DNA of 64,000 bases from an uncultured Pseudomonas sp. (lineage in GTDB: Bacteria; Pseudomonadota; Gammaproteobacteria; Pseudomonadales; Pseudomonadaceae), in the NCBI RefSeq assembly GCF_943846705.1, contig NZ_OX044366.1, forward strand, positions 2,914,001-2,978,000, given 5' to 3'. Below are positions 8,064 through 17,022 of this stretch, piece after piece. The notes beneath the pieces were generated by a model that saw nothing but the letters and a program-made list of their open reading frames with translations, had not been told where the DNA came from and did no database searches. The first letter of the stretch is position 1; every line of letters begins with the position of its first letter. Both the position numbers and the translations under genes were made by a program.

Positions 8064-9254
8064 TTAAGGTGTTTTCGCCAGATCACAGCTCACTTCAGGG
8101 CGGTCATAACCGAGGCTGTCGAGTTCAGTGTTGGGGTGCAGAAAGCCTTCTTGCGGCGAGTTGCTGACCAGGGCGCGGGGTTGCACCAGCGCAATGGGTT
8201 GGCGCAGCTGGCCGTTCCAGCTGCGAAAGCTCAGCTTGCGACCCTTGAAGCCGTCGAGTGGCAACTGATCGCTCAGGGCCAAGGTGCGGATGGCCTGGGC
8301 GTCGTTCTGGCGCAGTTTGCTGACGGCGCTGGCGATGCTGCGCACGGCGATCCAGGCGGCGAAGTCGCGGTCATTCATCCAGCGTTGCGCATGGGCCTCA
8401 AAGCGCTTCTGCAGCTGCGCGGCACCGTAGGTTTCCACCGTTTTGTGCCACGCGGTCGGGGTTAGCCCCTGGGTACCGGCAACGGGGCGCGGGTACCAGG
8501 TTTGGTAGGGCAGGTATTCGCCGAAGTCACCGCGCTCATCGGCCACCAGCACCACGTCGTATTCCGCCGTTTGGGTAAACAGCGGCATCTCGGCCTGGGC
8601 GCTGCGGCGCTGGTCGTTGTCGAAGCTCCAGGCTTTTTCCGCGACGATGCGCAGGCCAAAACGTTTGGCCGCACGCTTGAGTGCTGCGGCATAGGCTTGA
8701 TCGTCATCAGTCGGGCCGCTGATCAGCAGGCCGCGTGTCCATTTACGCACCACCAAAAACTGCGCCAAGGCATCGGCGAGCATGGCGCGGCTGGGCAGGG
8801 TGTGCAGCACATTAATCAAGCACTGGCTCTGCCGCAGGCTGTCATCGGCGCTGCCAGCGTTGAGCAGCAGGCTGTCGGGCAGTGCCTGGCTGAGCTGGCG
8901 CAGGGTGGTCGCGGGGGCATTGACCACAAACAGGCGCAAACCTTGGCTATGCAACTCGCGCGCGGCGGCCAGCAGGCTGTCACTGTCGCTGCGTTCGGCC
9001 ACGTCCAGCTGGTAGCTGTGTTTGAGAAAGCGCCCGGTGCTGTTGCTGTCAACAATCGCCAGCTCAGCACCACGGCGGCCGGCGTCTTCCGGTTCGGGAA
9101 TCACGTTGGACAGTAATGGGCCGGTATCGGGGGTATAGCCCAGATAGGCGATGCGTACCTGTAGCTCAGCTGTGCCAGTGTTAGCCAGGCAAGGTGTGGC
9201 CAGGCCGCACAGGGCAATGGCACAGAACATGAGGGATTGACTGATCCGGCGCAT
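8064..9254 (-). CDS. ABC substrate-binding protein of the PQQ-alcohol dehydrogenase system
   Basis: 396 aa from ATG 9254, with AGGAG about 7 nt upstream; an ORF extension of 21 residues lacks a good ribosome site. Signal peptide MRRISQSLMFCAIALCGLA to PCLA|NT. The remainder is a type-1 periplasmic binding fold (LQVRIAYLGYTPDTGP at the start, LFVVNAPATTLRQL, LLISGPTDDD, YDVVLVADERGDF). Matches the binding protein family specific to PQQ-dependent alcohol dehydrogenase clusters. First gene of the minus-strand series and divergent from the cupredoxin-like gene, with a TACCAAGGTAGTA site between them. The pairing of a binding protein with an ABC-2 permease is unusual and suggests sensing or export, not classical uptake. 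Confidence 0.8.
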   Translation of the reverse strand: MRRISQSLMFCAIALCGLATPCLANTGTAELQVRIAYLGYTPDTGPLLSNVIPEPEDAGRRGAELAIVDSNSTGRFLKHSYQLDVAERSDSDSLLAAARELHSQGLRLFVVNAPATTLRQLSQALPDSLLLNAGSADDSLRQSQCLINVLHTLPSRAMLADALAQFLVVRKWTRGLLISGPTDDDQAYAAALKRAAKRFGLRIVAEKAWSFDNDQRRSAQAEMPLFTQTAEYDVVLVADERGDFGEYLPYQTWYPRPVAGTQGLTPTAWHKTVETYGAAQLQKRFEAHAQRWMNDRDFAAWIAVRSIASAVSKLRQNDAQAIRTLALSDQLPLDGFKGRKLSFRSWNGQLRQPIALVQPRALVSNSPQEGFLHPNTELDSLGYDRPEVSCDLAKTP

Positions 9255-9333
9255 GGGCAACTCCTGAATAGATGTTGCCAGCATAGGAACAGCCGGGCGT
9301 GCGGGAAATATGCCCAAAGTACCAGTACGCCTG

Positions 9334-9346
9334 TACCAAGGTAGTA
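9334..9346 (+). promoter_or_regulatory. Candidate regulon site TACCAAGGTAGTA
   Basis: Best copy of the repeated site, containing the palindrome TACCAAGGTA-like TACC-NN-GGTA. It lies between divergent genes, 75 bp before ATG 9409 and 80 bp before the start of the binding-protein gene. A partial copy, CCAAAGTACC, lies at 9314. Confidence 0.55.
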
Positions 9347-9408
9347 AGTCAGTGGCTGCGCCGGGGTTTTACGATGGGGCACTAATTAAAACAACAAAGG
9401 TAGGCAGC

Positions 9409-9846
9409 ATGACCACGATCAAAACACTTGTCCTCACACTGATTCTGCTCAGCGGCCTGGTCGGCTTTGATAGCATCTATGCCGCTGGCGACCTGACCCG
9501 ACGTTCACAGGCGCTACCGGATTTAGTGCTGGGTAACGAGGACAGCGACTACAGCATGTCGCACATGGAATATCAGCTGGAAACCGGCAAGGCCTACCAG
9601 CTGAAGATCATCGCCAGTGGGCAGAAGGAATACGCCTTCCAGGCGCCTGAGTTTGCCACTTCGATCTTCCTGCGCAAGGTTGAAGCCGGCGGCGTCGAGA
9701 TCAAGGCCATCACGCTTACTGAGTTGGAATTTGAGGATGCCGGCGAGGCGGAGATTTTCTTCGTGCCAATCAAACCGGGCAAATTCCGCTTCTATGCCAA
9801 GGGCCTAGAGGGCAAGGGCATGCTGGGTCACTTCGTGGTCAAGTAA
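9409..9846 (+). CDS. Secreted cupredoxin-like small protein
   Basis: 145 aa from ATG 9409. Signal peptide MTTIKTLVLTLILLSGLVGFD to YAAG. The mature part is beta-rich (YQLETGKAYQLKIIASGQ, ITLTELEFEDAGEAEIFFVPIKPGKFRFYAKG) and resembles a cupredoxin-like fold. No cysteine is present, so a classical type-1 copper site is absent. Its stop is one base before the eraS start, making it the first gene of an operon with eraSR. Function unknown; a periplasmic accessory of the alcohol system is likely from context. Confidence 0.72.
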   Translation: MTTIKTLVLTLILLSGLVGFDSIYAAGDLTRRSQALPDLVLGNEDSDYSMSHMEYQLETGKAYQLKIIASGQKEYAFQAPEFATSIFLRKVEAGGVEIKAITLTELEFEDAGEAEIFFVPIKPGKFRFYAKGLEGKGMLGHFVVK

Positions 9847-9847
9847 G

Positions 9848-11104
9848 GTGTCCGTTCTGTGGCGCACTTACCTGCTGGTGACGCTGTTCTTCGCCCTGGT
9901 CACCGTGCTCGGCCTGGCGCTCTTGCTGCGCCAGGCCAGCGAGGATGTGCAGCGCGAGGTGCAGGCCGCCGAAGCGGTGGTCGAGTACCTCTACGAAGCG
10001 GCGCAGCATGACCCCGCCAGCCTGCACAGTGGCCTGGCCGATAATTTGCGCCATGTGCGGGTGCAGTGGCTGCCGTTAGCGACAGGCCCGGCGGCGCTGT
10101 CACTTGAGCAGTGGTTGGGGCAGCACCTGTTTGCGTTGCAACACACCCCTCGCGTGCTCAAGTTGGCGGACGGTCGGCAATTGCAGATTAGCGTCGACCC
10201 TACCGATGAGATCGACGAAGTCTGGGATTCACTGTTGCAGTTGCTGTTGCTCTGCCTGCTGGCGCTGCTGAGCAGCCTGTTGGCGATTCGCTGGGCCGTA
10301 CGCCGTGGCCTGCGCGTGCTGGATGAACTATTGGCTGGCTTGCAGCAGGTGACCCAGGGCCAGCTCGATGCCCGTTTGCCCGCGCGCAGTTTGCCGGAGG
10401 CGCGGCAACTGGCCGGCTATTTCAATGCCATGGCCACCACCTTGCAGCAGGTCCAGGCCGATAACACCGAGTTGACCCAAGCCCTAATGGCCTTGCAAGA
10501 GCGTGAGCGCGCGCGCTTGGGACAGACGCTGCATGACGACCTCGGCCAGTACCTCAGTGGTATTCGTGCGCAAGCCTGTTTGTTGCAGGCCGTGGCGCAG
10601 CAACCCGAGCAGGTACTGCATACCGCGCAGCAGCTGGATGCCAATTGCCAGCGCCTGCAAGAGGGCTTTCGGGCGTTGATTCGTGACCTCTATCCCGTGG
10701 TGCTGGAGCATTTACAACTGGATGAAGCGCTGCACTTACTGGCGAGCAATTGGCAGACGGCGCAGCGTGTGCGGTGCCACGTCACGGTCAGCGGTACGCT
10801 GCCAAACCTGCCGTTACCGATCAAGGCGCACCTGTACCGCTTGGTGCAAGAGGCGCTGACCAATGTGGCCAAGCACGCCCAGGCCAGCGAAGTGCGCGTG
10901 CGGCTGCACTATCAGGGGCAGCGCTTGCGTCTGTTTATTCGGGACAATGGTTGCGGCGCGCAGTTGCCGCAGCGCCCTGGCATTGGCCTGCGTTCGATCC
11001 ACGAACGTGCGCGCAGCCTGGGTGGCGTGCTGCGCGTACACAGTCGCCCTCAAGCCGGGTGGGCCTTGTGCCTCAGCCTGGTACTGCCGGAGTCGGGTCT
11101 ATGA
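9848..11104 (+). CDS. eraS: Sensor histidine kinase EraS (NarL-type)
   Basis: 418 aa from GTG 9848, one base after the previous stop. An N-terminal membrane helix (LLVTLFFALVTVLGLALLL), a periplasmic region of about 100 residues, a second helix (LLLLCLLALLSSLLAI) and a HAMP domain precede a HisKA_3 domain with acceptor H229 in ERARLGQTLHDDLGQYLSG and a short HATPase (EALTNVAKHAQAS, DNGCG). Position and partner match EraS of the P. aeruginosa exa cluster. It should detect a periplasmic or membrane signal of alcohol oxidation and phosphorylate EraR, which overlaps it by ATGA. Confidence 0.86.
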   Translation: MSVLWRTYLLVTLFFALVTVLGLALLLRQASEDVQREVQAAEAVVEYLYEAAQHDPASLHSGLADNLRHVRVQWLPLATGPAALSLEQWLGQHLFALQHTPRVLKLADGRQLQISVDPTDEIDEVWDSLLQLLLLCLLALLSSLLAIRWAVRRGLRVLDELLAGLQQVTQGQLDARLPARSLPEARQLAGYFNAMATTLQQVQADNTELTQALMALQERERARLGQTLHDDLGQYLSGIRAQACLLQAVAQQPEQVLHTAQQLDANCQRLQEGFRALIRDLYPVVLEHLQLDEALHLLASNWQTAQRVRCHVTVSGTLPNLPLPIKAHLYRLVQEALTNVAKHAQASEVRVRLHYQGQRLRLFIRDNGCGAQLPQRPGIGLRSIHERARSLGGVLRVHSRPQAGWALCLSLVLPESGL

Positions 11105-11751
11105 AAATTCTGCTGGTTGATGATCACGCGGTTGTCCGTCAAGGCTATGCCAGCCTGCTGCGCGCCTTATTGCCGGAGGTCATGGTGCGCGAGGCCTGTG
11201 ATGGTGAGCAGGCGTTGCAGATGGTTCAGGAGGAAATCCCCAACCTGGTCATCATGGATATTGGCCTGCCCGGCATCAGCGGCCTGGAGGTGACCCGACG
11301 GTTGCGTCAGCGCCTGCCGCAATTGCGTGTGTTGTTCTTCAGCATGCACGACGAGTTACCTCTGGTGCGTCAGGCGTTGGATGCCGGCGCGCTGGGTTAT
11401 CTGACCAAAACCTCATCGCCGGAGGTGCTGGTCGAGGCCGCCAAACGCACCTTGGCCGGGCATGCGTACATCGAGCAAAGCCTGGCCACGCACTTGGCTT
11501 GCAACCCTTTGGGTGAGGGCAGTAGCGACCCACGCCTGCGTTGCATGACCCTGCGCGAGTTCGAGATTTTTGTGATGCTGGCCAAGGGCATGCCCAGCCG
11601 GCAGATTGCCGAGCACTTGTGCATCAGCAGCAAAACCGTGTCCAACTACCTGACGCTGCTCAAGAGCAAACTGCAGATCAGCTCCCAGGCCGAATTGGTG
11701 CACCTTGCGATTGATACCGGGGTAATTCGGCTGGGGCTGGAAAGCGCCTGA
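11101..11751 (+). CDS. eraR: LuxR-family response regulator EraR
   Basis: 216 aa. The start ATG 11101 overlaps the eraS stop (ATGA). Receiver with D7/D8 pocket and phospho-acceptor in LVIMDIGLPG (D52), K-loop LTKTSS, then LuxR HTH (LREFEIFVMLAKGMPSRQ, SSKTVSNYLTLLKSKL). Corresponds to EraR, which in P. aeruginosa activates the exaB cytochrome c gene. It is one of two LuxR-type regulators here that could bind the TACCAAGGNAGTA-like sites. Confidence 0.87.
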   Translation: MKILLVDDHAVVRQGYASLLRALLPEVMVREACDGEQALQMVQEEIPNLVIMDIGLPGISGLEVTRRLRQRLPQLRVLFFSMHDELPLVRQALDAGALGYLTKTSSPEVLVEAAKRTLAGHAYIEQSLATHLACNPLGEGSSDPRLRCMTLREFEIFVMLAKGMPSRQIAEHLCISSKTVSNYLTLLKSKLQISSQAELVHLAIDTGVIRLGLESA

Positions 11752-11877
11752 AGGTCTGCGCTGGGCTGCCTACAAACAGTTGGTTAGCGTTTAAGTACAC
11801 TCTATTAAAAATCTAACTGCTTTGCCCTTGGGCGAGATTTGCGTTGGTAGGGGTCGTCGCCAGCGCTGGCTCCCCGA

Positions 11878-11909
11878 AGACTGCTCTGCCTCCCGAGCAA
11901 GAGCAGTCT
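11878..11909. terminator. Hairpin between convergent eraR and autotransporter
   Basis: A perfect 10-bp inverted repeat AGACTGCTCT / AGAGCAGTCT with a 12-nt loop sits in the 197-bp gap between the converging genes. A weak T-stretch lies to the right, so it could end the eraR transcript. Confidence 0.45.
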
Positions 11910-11948
11910 GGCCTTACAGGCGGGTAACTTTTTGCTTCTGCTCGCGAT

Positions 11949-13298
11949 TCAGAATGCCAGCTGATATGACGTGGCAACCCAGAAATTGGGTATCTCACTT
12001 TGGGTGGTGCCGTTAAGCATCAGTGAGAACTTTCCAGAGGCAACCTCGCCCTCAATTCCCACACCTGCTTTCAGCCAGTCGTTGGTTACGTCCTCACCCG
12101 GCAGGTTAAAGGTGAAATAGCCGTTCACTTCGCCATTGACACCAGCGCTGTTCTTCTCGAAACGATGCGCGGCTTCTAGATTAGTGATGAAGTTAAAGCT
12201 CGACGCGAACGGCAGCGGGGTCTGGGTGTTGAATCCCAGGCGTACCTCGGTGTGGTCATCAGAGCGCGCATCGAAGCGCGCCGGAATACCGCCACCCTTT
12301 TCGGTGTAGCTGTCCAAGTGACTGTTGGTGTAGCTCAGGTCCACGTAAGGGCTGATACCGGTGCTCGCTACGCTGAAGGCATTCTGCCAATCCAAGCGGG
12401 TGCGTATGCCCCAAGCCTGGCTGTCTGGGCTTGCTTTGGAGGAGTCCTGCGCACTCATGTTGGTATAGCCGCGACGGATATCTACCTCGCCCCAGTGGCC
12501 ATAGGCGCCCACGGTGGCATACAGGCCATCCACCTGCGTTAGCGGGGTGATACTTTCCAGCATCAGATACTGGCCGTCGGCTTTTACTTCTCCGTCGTGT
12601 ATCAGACTCTGTTTGGCCCAAGTTTGACCAATGGACACATTGATTTGGGCAAAGCCCAAATTATGACCCAGCCCCACCTCCGCAAGACCGCTACTGCCGG
12701 AGCGATTGCCATGATCATCACGACCCCAGTCGCCTGCGGCCCAGAAAGTATTCTGGCCCGGCGCAACTAAACGCGCCAACGGCCGGCTATGGGCACCGTT
12801 GATCATCATGTTCAGGTTGCTGTTGATGGAGCTCACGCCGGCTGAAGTGGACTCCAGGCTAGCGGCTAGACTGTCCAAGGTGATTAGTTGGTTGATAAAG
12901 GCGTAGTACCAACTGGCAGTTGTTGTATTGCAACCTACTTGGCAGTCGTTGACTCCCCCCCCCTCCAGATACTTTAAAAACGGGTATCCGCTACCTTCGC
13001 CGTAAACAAAAAGAATACCTGTGTTAGAGGCAGCGTCGGCGTAACCACCTGCCGAAGTGCCCACAGCACCCGATAATACGGCTGCCAGCGTAGGATTACC
13101 CCACCATGGCTGCTCTCTAAACAATGCTGCCGACGTTACATAGTTGGTAAGGGTTGATGAAATCGAATAGGTACTGCCACCATAACTAACGATAACGGTC
13201 GGGCGCTCTACAGTTGACGCAGCCTGGGCAGGCGTCATGTGGGCGAAAAAAATACTGGCAAGTAAGCCGCATGAAAGCGCTTTTTTGACGCGACGCAT
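11949..13298 (-). CDS. Autotransporter beta-barrel domain protein with short passenger
   Basis: 449 aa. Signal peptide to AQA|AS (about residue 27). A short Ser/Thr/Gly-rich passenger (about 28-165) contains C119 and C123 in NDCQVGC. An autotransporter-type beta-barrel (about 165-449) of alternating aromatic strands ends in the outer-membrane signature YQLAF. Such proteins insert in the outer membrane and expose or release the passenger. I do not recognise the passenger. The base composition looks lower in GC than its neighbours, and autotransporters are not usual members of the exa cluster, so it may be an insertion between eraR and the pentapeptide gene. Confidence 0.75.
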   Translation of the reverse strand: MRRVKKALSCGLLASIFFAHMTPAQAASTVERPTVIVSYGGSTYSISSTLTNYVTSAALFREQPWWGNPTLAAVLSGAVGTSAGGYADAASNTGILFVYGEGSGYPFLKYLEGGGVNDCQVGCNTTTASWYYAFINQLITLDSLAASLESTSAGVSSINSNLNMMINGAHSRPLARLVAPGQNTFWAAGDWGRDDHGNRSGSSGLAEVGLGHNLGFAQINVSIGQTWAKQSLIHDGEVKADGQYLMLESITPLTQVDGLYATVGAYGHWGEVDIRRGYTNMSAQDSSKASPDSQAWGIRTRLDWQNAFSVASTGISPYVDLSYTNSHLDSYTEKGGGIPARFDARSDDHTEVRLGFNTQTPLPFASSFNFITNLEAAHRFEKNSAGVNGEVNGYFTFNLPGEDVTNDWLKAGVGIEGEVASGKFSLMLNGTTQSEIPNFWVATSYQLAF

Positions 13299-13649
13299 TT
13301 AAGCCTCCGATGGAAGTGTCCTAGGGCTTATTTGTCTGCCCTGTAATTTTTGCGCGCGAACATTATCACTGATGGCTCAAGGCTACTTATCATTTTTTTT
13401 GCATTTTTGGCACTTAACAAAGTGACAAATAACAGGCGTCAAAACCATGGGGTATTGCTCTGCGATATTCAATATAAAGGTATGGGTCAGTAGCTGCACT
13501 TATTTAAGATCTAACTGATTGATTTAAAATAAATTAATAAAGAGCAGGCTTGTTTATTAGGTGAACTAATTGGTTCTTATTTGGGCTGGTTCCACCTTTC
13601 CTGATGTAGTTGGGCGCCCCTCTAACCCGGCAGCGCACATAACCAACCT
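13299..13649. other. AT-rich intergenic region
   Basis: 351 bp with much lower GC than the surroundings, including homopolymer T and AT-rich stretches near 13390 and 13510-13560. It should hold the autotransporter promoter (minus strand). I see no gene, no clear repeat and no certain promoter in it. Confidence 0.6.
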
Positions 13650-14297
13650 CTAGTCCCAGCCCTTTGGGCATTCCACACAGCTTTGCATATTGGTGCCCTG
13701 GAAGTTTCCGTAGTGGGTGCGTGCGCCGCTTAGGTCGGCATCGCCCAGGTTGGCACCGGAGAGTTTGACTTCCTGCAGGTTGGCGTCCTTGAGTGAGGCG
13801 CCTTTGAGGTCGGTTTTGCTCAGCCAGGTCATTTCCAGGTTGGCGGCTTGCAAGTTGACGTTATGCATTTTGGCGGCGGACAGACGGGCAAACTCCAAGT
13901 TGGCGCCGTGCATGTCGGCGTCCTTAAACTGTGCGGCCTGAGCAAACAGTGCCCAGCCGTTGATCGATACTAGGGTGCTGTTGCTCAGGTCGGCCAGGCG
14001 CAGGTTGCTTTGTTGCAGGCTGGCGCGGGTGAGGTTGGCGCCTTGTAGTTGGGCTTTTTCTAGGTTAGCCAGGTCCAGGCGGGCGTGGCGCAGGTTGGCA
14101 CCGCGTAAGTCGGCACCTTGCAGGTTCATGCGGCGCATGTCCTGGTTGCTCAGGTCGGCACCTTGCAGATTGGCGTTGGGGCATTGGCTGTCGGCTTCGA
14201 TACGGCAGCCGTTGACGCTAAGCACCTCATCGGCATTGACCAGTTCAGAACCCAGAACCAGTAACACGACAGGCAAAAGTAGGGGCAGGTAGTTCAT
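13650..14297 (-). CDS. Pentapeptide-repeat protein, exported
   Basis: 215 aa with an N-terminal hydrophobic signal (MNYLPLLLPVVLLVLGSELV). From about residue 40 to 200 runs a series of A(D/N)LxX pentapeptides (ANLQG ADLSN, ADLRG ANLRH, ANLEK AQLQG, and so on), predicting a right-handed quadrilateral beta-helix. C-terminal CVEC and an N-terminal C/C pair could form disulfides. A pentapeptide-like gene is found at the same place beside exaA/pedE in P. putida. Its role is unknown; a periplasmic structural partner is plausible. Confidence 0.8.
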   Translation of the reverse strand: MNYLPLLLPVVLLVLGSELVNADEVLSVNGCRIEADSQCPNANLQGADLSNQDMRRMNLQGADLRGANLRHARLDLANLEKAQLQGANLTRASLQQSNLRLADLSNSTLVSINGWALFAQAAQFKDADMHGANLEFARLSAAKMHNVNLQAANLEMTWLSKTDLKGASLKDANLQEVKLSGANLGDADLSGARTHYGNFQGTNMQSCVECPKGWD

Positions 14298-14329
14298 GGC
14301 AATACCTTAGGGCGTTGAGTGATGGGCGG

Positions 14330-14352
14330 TCACGGCTGAAGCCGCCCTCACA
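14330..14352. repeat. REP-like extragenic element
   Basis: TCACGGCTGAAGCCGCCCTC followed by ACA resembles the Pseudomonas REP core seen at 8021. It lies between exaA and the pentapeptide gene. Confidence 0.5.
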
Positions 14353-14381
14353 AGGGATTGGCTTTAGCTTCGAGCGATAGG

Positions 14382-14410
14382 GCGCATGGCGCACCTGTGT
14401 GCGCCATGCG
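14382..14410. terminator. Strong hairpin downstream of exaA
   Basis: A 12-13-bp inverted repeat (GCGCATGGCGCAC with GTGCGCCATGCG) and a tiny loop, 9 bp after the exaA stop. No T-run on the exaA strand, so it could be a terminator or an mRNA 3'-end stabiliser. Confidence 0.5.
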
Positions 14411-14418
14411 AGCAGCCG

Positions 14419-16290
14419 TTAGCGTTGTGCGGTTTTGTTATCCCAGCTTGGTAGCTTGAATACCCAGAACGAGCCGCCTTGGGCGATTGGTTTGGTCAGC
14501 TCGGCCATGTCGCCTCCCCACAGCGGTACCGCGCCGCCGTAACCGGTGGTTACACCGATGTACTGCTCGCCATCCTGTTCCCACGTGATAGGCGGGGAGA
14601 TGATTCCGGTGCCGGTCTGGAACTTCCACAGCTCTTTACCGTTTTTGGCGTCGAATGCTTTGAAGAAGCCATCACCCGTGCCGGTGAACACCAGGTTGCC
14701 TTTGGTCGCCAGTACGCCGGCCCACAGCGGCAGTTTTTCTTTGTGCTCCCACTCCACCTTGCCGGTAGTGGGGTCAATCGCGCGAAGGATGCCGACGTGG
14801 TCGTCGAATAGCCGTTTGATGCGAAAGCCCATGCCCAGGTAGGCAGAGCCGGCCTTATAGGTGGCTTCTTCGGCCCAGTAGTCCTCTTTCCAGTGGTTGG
14901 CTGGCACGTAGAACAGGCCGGTGTCCTGACTGTAGGCCATGGGGTTCCAATTTTTGCCGCCGAGGAACGGCGGCGACACTTCTACGGACTCACCTTTGGC
15001 TTCACCGGGTTTCGGCTTGGCTGGGCGCTGGCCTTTGTTTTCTACCGGGCGACCGGTTTCTAGGTCGATATGGCTGGCCCAGGTGATTTTGTCGACGAAG
15101 GGGAAGGCGTTTTGCAGTTTGCCGTTGGCGCGATCGACCACATAGAAGAAACCGTTACGGTCGGCGTGAGCCGTGGCCTTGATGGTTTTACCGTCCTTGT
15201 CTTTGTAGTCGAACAGCACCAGTTCGTTATTGCCGGAGAAGTCCCAGGCATCGTTCGGGGTGTGTTGGTAGAACCACTTCACTTCGCCGGTGGTTGGGTC
15301 TACGCCAACCTGGCCGGAGGTGTAGAGGCTGTCGTAGTCCTTCGGATCACCACCCTCGCTGGTGCGTGCCCAGCCGTTCCAGGGCGCTGGGTTGCCGGCA
15401 CCGATGATGATGGTGTTGGTCTCGGCATCGAAACTGGCGCTCTGCCACGGCGCACCGCCACCCTGGCTCCAAGCGGCTTTCTTGCCGGTTGGGTGGTTGG
15501 GATCATCTGGCCAGGAGGGCGCTTTGACGTCGCCGGTTGGTGTGCTTTCTTTGCCGTTCAGGCGGCCCATGTGACCTTCAACGAAGGGGCGCATCCAGAC
15601 TTCTTCGCCTGTGTCCGGGTCGCGGGCAAACAGTTTGCCGACCACGCCGAATTCGTCACCGGAGCTGCCGTGAATCAGCAGGGTTTTGCCACTCTTCTGG
15701 TCTTTTACCAGGGTCGGCGCGCCTGTCATGGTGTAGCCCACGGCGTGGTCGCCGAATTTTTTGTTCCACACCACCTTGCCAGTGTCTTTGTTCAGGGCCA
15801 CGACGCGAGCATCGAGGGTGCCGAAGTAGACCTTGTCGCCATAGATTGCCGCGCCACGGTTAACCACGTCGCAGCACGGACGGATGTTGTCTGGCAGGCG
15901 GTGGTTGTAGGTCCACAGGCGTTTACCGGTCTTTGCGTCAAGGGCGAAGATCCGCGAGTAGGAGCCGGTGACGTAGATCACCCCTTCGTGAACGATGGCC
16001 TGGGATTCCTGGCCGCGTTGTTTCTCGTCGCCAAAGGAGAACGACCAGGCGGGGGTCAGTTTGAATACGTTGTCTGCGTTGACCTGGGCCAGCGGGCTCC
16101 AGCGTTGGGCATTGGTGCCCATGCCGTACTGCAGCACGTTGTGGGTGCTGGTGTGGTCGTTGGCGATGTCGTCCCAGGTGACATTCTTGGCCAGGACGCT
16201 GCCGCTCAATGTCAGGCTGCTGGCCAGTAGCAGGCTGTGGACGGCAAGCGCCACGGGGCGTGGCGTGCTGGGTAACGATCTTGTTGTCAT
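14419..16290 (-). CDS. exaA: PQQ-dependent ethanol dehydrogenase, calcium type (ExaA/PedE)
   Basis: 623 aa from ATG 16290, giving the MTTRS start and length of P. aeruginosa ExaA; the open frame extends further upstream without support. Signal peptide to about residue 34 (SVLA|KNVTW). An eight-bladed quinoprotein propeller follows. Visible active-site features are the vicinal disulfide in IRPCCDV and the catalytic D350 in NDAWDFSGNNE (D316 in mature ExaA numbering). Two residues later is S352, not Asp, which marks a calcium enzyme. Oxidises primary alcohols to aldehydes in the periplasm and passes electrons to the divergent cytochrome c. The divergent control region carries a TACCAAGGGACTA site. 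Confidence 0.95.
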   Translation of the reverse strand: MTTRSLPSTPRPVALAVHSLLLASSLTLSGSVLAKNVTWDDIANDHTSTHNVLQYGMGTNAQRWSPLAQVNADNVFKLTPAWSFSFGDEKQRGQESQAIVHEGVIYVTGSYSRIFALDAKTGKRLWTYNHRLPDNIRPCCDVVNRGAAIYGDKVYFGTLDARVVALNKDTGKVVWNKKFGDHAVGYTMTGAPTLVKDQKSGKTLLIHGSSGDEFGVVGKLFARDPDTGEEVWMRPFVEGHMGRLNGKESTPTGDVKAPSWPDDPNHPTGKKAAWSQGGGAPWQSASFDAETNTIIIGAGNPAPWNGWARTSEGGDPKDYDSLYTSGQVGVDPTTGEVKWFYQHTPNDAWDFSGNNELVLFDYKDKDGKTIKATAHADRNGFFYVVDRANGKLQNAFPFVDKITWASHIDLETGRPVENKGQRPAKPKPGEAKGESVEVSPPFLGGKNWNPMAYSQDTGLFYVPANHWKEDYWAEEATYKAGSAYLGMGFRIKRLFDDHVGILRAIDPTTGKVEWEHKEKLPLWAGVLATKGNLVFTGTGDGFFKAFDAKNGKELWKFQTGTGIISPPITWEQDGEQYIGVTTGYGGAVPLWGGDMAELTKPIAQGGSFWVFKLPSWDNKTAQR

Positions 16291-16479
16291 GGCTATGGTT
16301 CCCATCGTGGTGAGGAATGTGGCAGGTACTGCCCTGTTGGCAACCTGGCGAGCCGATAGTGGAACCACACGGATGACGCCGAAACGGAAAAACTCCCGGC
16401 TATGCCGGGAAGAATGCCCAAACCGGACATGACTTAGCCTTGCTGCTAAAGCCACCTGTTACACGGCCACAAGCCCTAC

Positions 16480-16492
16480 TACCAAGGGACTA
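16480..16492 (+). promoter_or_regulatory. Candidate regulon site TACCAAGGGACTA
   Basis: Located in the exaA/exaB divergent region, 118 bp before the exaB start and about 190 bp before the exaA start. A weaker second copy, CACCAAAGCAGCA, is at 16503. Confidence 0.5.
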
Positions 16493-16597
16493 GGCGTGGG
16501 CCACCAAAGCAGCATTCGGTGGCGGCGGCGCTGTTCCTAAGATGTTCACAAGCAAGCTCCATGAGCTGTTTTGCGTGCATTTGAAGAGGCCTTGAAC

Positions 16598-17017
16598 ATG
16601 ACAATTAAAAAGAACACCGGTTATGCACTTCTGCTGTTGGCCTTTTCCGCCAACCTTTGGGCTCACGGTGATGTGGTACCCCAGGCAGTGAAGACCGAAG
16701 GCCTGGAGCCGCTGGGTGAGGAGTGGCTTGAAGAGAACCCTTATCGGGGCAATGCCCGTGCCATTGAGATTGGCTCTTCGGCGTACAACCAAAACTGTGC
16801 GGCTTGCCATGGCCTGGAGGCCAAGTCGGGTGGTATTGCCCCCGATCTACGCCTGCTTGAGACCGGCATCAGTGGTGATGAGTGGTACAAGGAGCGGGTG
16901 ATCAACGGCGCGGTGCGAGATGGCCGGGTGTACATGCCGAAAATGGCTGACTACCTCAGCCAAGAGGCGTTGTGGGCTGTGCGCAGTTACCTCGAAAGTG
17001 TGGCCATCGAGGAGTAA
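16598..17017 (+). CDS. exaB: Cytochrome c550, electron acceptor of the ethanol dehydrogenase (ExaB/PedF)
   Basis: 139 aa from ATG 16598, with AGAGG upstream. Signal peptide to LWA (about residue 22). One c-type haem site, CAACH (C67, C70, H71), and a likely axial Met in YMPKM (M113). It receives electrons from the quinoprotein dehydrogenase in the periplasm and feeds the terminal oxidase. Divergent from exaA, as in P. aeruginosa, where it depends on EraSR. PedG-like gene follows 5 bp after the stop. Confidence 0.92.
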   Translation: MTIKKNTGYALLLLAFSANLWAHGDVVPQAVKTEGLEPLGEEWLEENPYRGNARAIEIGSSAYNQNCAACHGLEAKSGGIAPDLRLLETGISGDEWYKERVINGAVRDGRVYMPKMADYLSQEALWAVRSYLESVAIEE

Positions 17018-17022
17018 GGCTG

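Noticed and set aside
15070..16230. 386-codon plus-strand ORF opposite exaA
   Set aside because: Antisense to a well-conserved gene; repetitive Val/Gly/Ala composition is a shadow of the codon bias of exaA.
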